Shown: positions 62,013 to 64,000 of the stretch, piece by piece
Position numbering within the stretch: position 1 is the first letter of the stretch
Layout: the number at the start of each line of letters is the position of its first letter
Assembly: GCF_021655555.1 (NCBI RefSeq)
Contig: NZ_AP023086.1
Span: 124,001-188,000 of the forward strand
Length of the DNA: 64,000 nt
Direction: 5' to 3'
DNA from: Marinagarivorans cellulosilyticus
GTDB taxonomy: Bacteria; Pseudomonadota; Gammaproteobacteria; Pseudomonadales; Cellvibrionaceae
Notes under the pieces: generated by a model
The model's input: the letters and a program-made list of their open reading frames with translations, nothing else
Database searches by the model: none
Told to the model about the DNA's origin: nothing
Translations under genes and position numbers: made by a program

Positions 62013-63707
62013 ATGATCTGCAACAAAAAACGGCATCTGGGCCAGCGGTTGGCCAGTGGTATTGTGCTGGCCAGTGCAGTGGCACTGCTAAGTGCTTGTG
62101 ATGGTGGAGTCGAGCAGCCTGGTAGCTCGTCGGCTACAGCGGTAAGCAGTGCGCCTGTGGTGTCTTCAAGTGTTGCAATTAGTAGTAGTGCTGCACCGGT
62201 TGTAAGTTCTTCCAGCGTAATCATTCCTTCCAGTAGTAGCGTTGCCAGTTCTAGCGAAAGCGGCAATGTGAATACTATTATTCTGCAGGAAAACCAAGCG
62301 GGTTTTTGTGCTGTAGATGGCACAATTGATAGTAACAATATGGGCTTTTCCGGCGATGGCTTTGCTAATACAGATAACGCCGAAGGCCAATCGATTAGCT
62401 GGCAAGTTAATGCGCAGACAAGTGGCCCTGCGACATTAGAATTCCGATTTGCCAATGGTGGTGATCCGCGTTCAGGGGACTTATCTGTTAATAGTGGCGC
62501 TAATGGAACCCAACCCGTTACCTTAGCGAATACCGGCGGCTGGACAGATTGGGCAACGGAAAGTGTAACGGTTGACCTTGTTCAGGGCTTAAATAACATT
62601 AAAGTCACGGCCACGTCCGATCAAGGCTTGGCCAATATCGACTCTTTAACGGTAACAGGGGCTGGTGTATCGGCTGGTGATTGCGGCGGTGTTGCATCTT
62701 CTAGTGCGATGCAGTCGTCTTCTAGCGCTAGCGGTTCTGTAGGTGTTGGCGAACCACCTGCGCAGTGTGAGGCTATGGGTTGGGCTACGCGCAAAGGGCG
62801 TAGCAGTACACCGTTTAACGTAACAGGTGGCGGTAATGCGCAACCGATTATAGTTAAAAGCTTTGCCGACCTTTCAAAGTACGCTGGCGATGGTTCGCCC
62901 CGCGTTATTTATATTGATGGCACTTTAGGTGGTGGCTGGTCTGGCCGCAGCGGGGACCGCTTAATTGTTAAATCCAATAAAACCATTATTGGTATGCGCC
63001 CAGGTACGCAGCTTAAGGCGCCTATCCAAATTAAAGATGCATCGAATGTCATCATTAAAAACATTGTTATTAAGGGGCCCGGTTCTAGCTCTGATCAAGC
63101 GTGGGATAACATTGTTATTGAAGGTGCTTCCAAGAATATTTGGGTCGATCACAGTGAGTTCTGGAACGGCCAAGATGGTAATGCCGATGTGGTAAAAGGC
63201 GCCGATAACGTCACCTTTACTTGGAATATATTTGGATATACCAACAACGGTGGTCACAACTTCTCTAACTTAGTGGCATCGTCCGATAACGAACCACAAA
63301 GCGTAGGCAAGTTGAATATTACTTTGATGTTTAACCATTTTCGTGGTGTTGCCCAGCGCCAGCCGCGCTGTCGCTTTGGTGATATTCACGTAGTGAACAA
63401 CTTATTCACCAAAGATGGCATGGCGTCTGATAATGGGATTTCTGCGGGCAAACAGTGCCGTGTACTGGTAGAAAATAACCACTTTATTGGCATTAAACAC
63501 CCTGTGCACAAACGCAGCGGTGGTAAGTCTGAATTGCGAGGCATGAATATATTCGAAAACACCAGCGGTGATACCGCGGGTAATGGCGGCCCAGCGTTTG
63601 AGCCTCCTTATGAGTATAAAAGCCTACTTGTTCCTGCATCACAGGTTAAAGGCTTGTTGCAGGGTAAAGTGGGTGCCACGCTTTCTAGCCCGAGCGCTTG
63701 CGAGTAA
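62013..63707 (+). CDS. PL1 pectate lyase lipoprotein with CBM and Ser linkers
   Basis: 564 aa. Lipoprotein signal with lipobox ALLSAC (Cys about 29), Ser-rich linker about 36-85, CBM35/CBM6-like sandwich about 88-222 (LEFRFANGGDPRSGDLSVN, WTDWATESVTVDLVQGLNNIKV), a second Ser linker, then PL1 beta-helix from about 250: FADLSKYAGDGSPRVIYIDGTL, NIWVDHSEFWNG with the Ca-binding acids (about 377-388), FNHFRGVAQRQPRCRFGDIHVVNNLF with the catalytic Arg. It cleaves polygalacturonate by beta-elimination at the cell surface. Confidence 0.93.
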   Translation: MICNKKRHLGQRLASGIVLASAVALLSACDGGVEQPGSSSATAVSSAPVVSSSVAISSSAAPVVSSSSVIIPSSSSVASSSESGNVNTIILQENQAGFCAVDGTIDSNNMGFSGDGFANTDNAEGQSISWQVNAQTSGPATLEFRFANGGDPRSGDLSVNSGANGTQPVTLANTGGWTDWATESVTVDLVQGLNNIKVTATSDQGLANIDSLTVTGAGVSAGDCGGVASSSAMQSSSSASGSVGVGEPPAQCEAMGWATRKGRSSTPFNVTGGGNAQPIIVKSFADLSKYAGDGSPRVIYIDGTLGGGWSGRSGDRLIVKSNKTIIGMRPGTQLKAPIQIKDASNVIIKNIVIKGPGSSSDQAWDNIVIEGASKNIWVDHSEFWNGQDGNADVVKGADNVTFTWNIFGYTNNGGHNFSNLVASSDNEPQSVGKLNITLMFNHFRGVAQRQPRCRFGDIHVVNNLFTKDGMASDNGISAGKQCRVLVENNHFIGIKHPVHKRSGGKSELRGMNIFENTSGDTAGNGGPAFEPPYEYKSLLVPASQVKGLLQGKVGATLSSPSACE

Positions 63708-63770
63708 ACAACAATTATCGCTTGGTGTATTGGCACTAAGCACGAATGTTTACGAATTACTTCTACGACA

Positions 63771-63820
63771 AAAGCTTGCTTACTTCACGACTGTTTTGTG
63801 AATTAAGCGAGCTTTTTTTT
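63771..63820 (+). terminator. Terminator of the pectate lyase gene
   Basis: An 18-bp stem with two mismatches (AAAGCTTGCTTACTTCAC against its partner at 63798-63815) and a 9-nt loop, followed by TTTTT. The 3' arm overlaps the last codons of the convergent GGDEF gene, so it may serve both. Confidence 0.85.
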
Positions 63821-64000
63821 CTTTGCGGTTATCTCTTGCCCTAACACAGCACAATTGCGGCCCTTATGTTTCGCTTGATACAAGGCATCGTCGGCACATT
63901 TAAAGGCTTGTTCAAATTCATCATTTGCGCTAAAAGTTGTTATGCCAATACTAATTGTTACTTTAAGTGATGGGTCTATGGCAAAGTCTAGGGCGGCTAT
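63803..64000 (-). CDS. GGDEF domain protein, C-terminal end (partial)
   Basis: The last 65 codons of a minus-strand gene that continues beyond the window. It reads FAIDPSLKVTISIGITTF then FKCADDALYQAKHKGRNCAVL, the standard C-terminal part of a GGDEF (diguanylate cyclase) domain, ending in a Lys-rich tail. The active-site GGDEF motif and any sensor domain lie outside the window. Stop TAA at 63803-63805. Confidence 0.9.
   Translation of the reverse strand: MAALDFAIDPSLKVTISIGITTFSANDEFEQAFKCADDALYQAKHKGRNCAVLGQEITAKKKKLA

Overview
The window looks like chromosome from a marine or brackish polysaccharide-degrading gammaproteobacterium of the Cellvibrio/Saccharophagus/Teredinibacter type. The grounds are secreted glycosidases and lyases with long poly-serine linkers (18685-20910, 21997-26439, 62013-63707), lipobox-anchored CAZymes, TonB-dependent transport, an apparent ectoine-degradation operon and many c-di-GMP/GGDEF/HD-GYP genes. 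The genus is inferred from style, not from a marker gene. No rRNA, tRNA or CRISPR array was recognised.

Layout. 0.7-8.9 kb is housekeeping or stress material: methyltransferase, MscS channel, DUF1330 protein, OMP barrel, IbpA-like Hsp20 with a heat-shock-type promoter, HD-GYP protein, and a TetR/SDR pair with a clear palindromic operator. 9.2-11.24 kb is a short array of promoterless cassettes, each followed by an attC-like hairpin and with no integrase in the window (a CALIN): a HEPN-motif protein, an NTF2-like protein and a GNAT acetyltransferase. 11.5-21 kb carries a lipase-like hydrolase, a CBM9-like protein, a GH43/esterase pair, a VOC/LysR pair and a multidomain GH43. 22-26.4 kb is one very large secreted protein with TSP3 repeats, a Ser-rich linker and one c-type heme motif. 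26.7-36 kb is a mixture of small membrane proteins, M23 peptidase, a sensor diguanylate cyclase, GH27 and several broken small genes. 36-41.5 kb is the ectoine-catabolism operon (doeB2-doeD-doeA-doeC-like, all on the minus strand). 42-45.3 kb holds small conserved proteins. 45.5-61 kb is the most unusual part. 62-64 kb has a PL1 pectate lyase and the end of a GGDEF gene.

The 47-61 kb locus appears to be one regulated system. An ECF sigma factor, a FecR-type anti-sigma, a lectin-like lipoprotein and a TonB receptor with an N-terminal STN signalling domain form a compact operon. A divergent M6 metalloprotease, a small secreted lectin-like protein and a six-hairpin-type enzyme lie beside it. Four of these proteins carry the same threefold-repeated Trp-rich module (motif like RIRNxW...YLxI...GWxSAxW), which suggests a shared beta-trefoil binding domain. 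Three inverted repeats with identical geometry, ACTATGCG-N18-CGCATAGT, mark the locus.

The window is also peppered with non-autonomous elements. One family (six copies of 140-303 bp plus a remnant) has termini GGGCATCTC/GAGATGCCC and YTAR-like 4-bp duplications, and is built from interchangeable hairpin modules. A second, unrelated 187-bp element with CCCTAACGT termini sits at a TTAA duplication. Removing the elements restores reading frames exactly in three genes (30540-30943, 31034-31517, 41904-42449). A full IS3-family element (47261-48569, TSD GTT) has landed in the penultimate codon of the 48504-51350 gene and gives it a foreign 21-residue tail.
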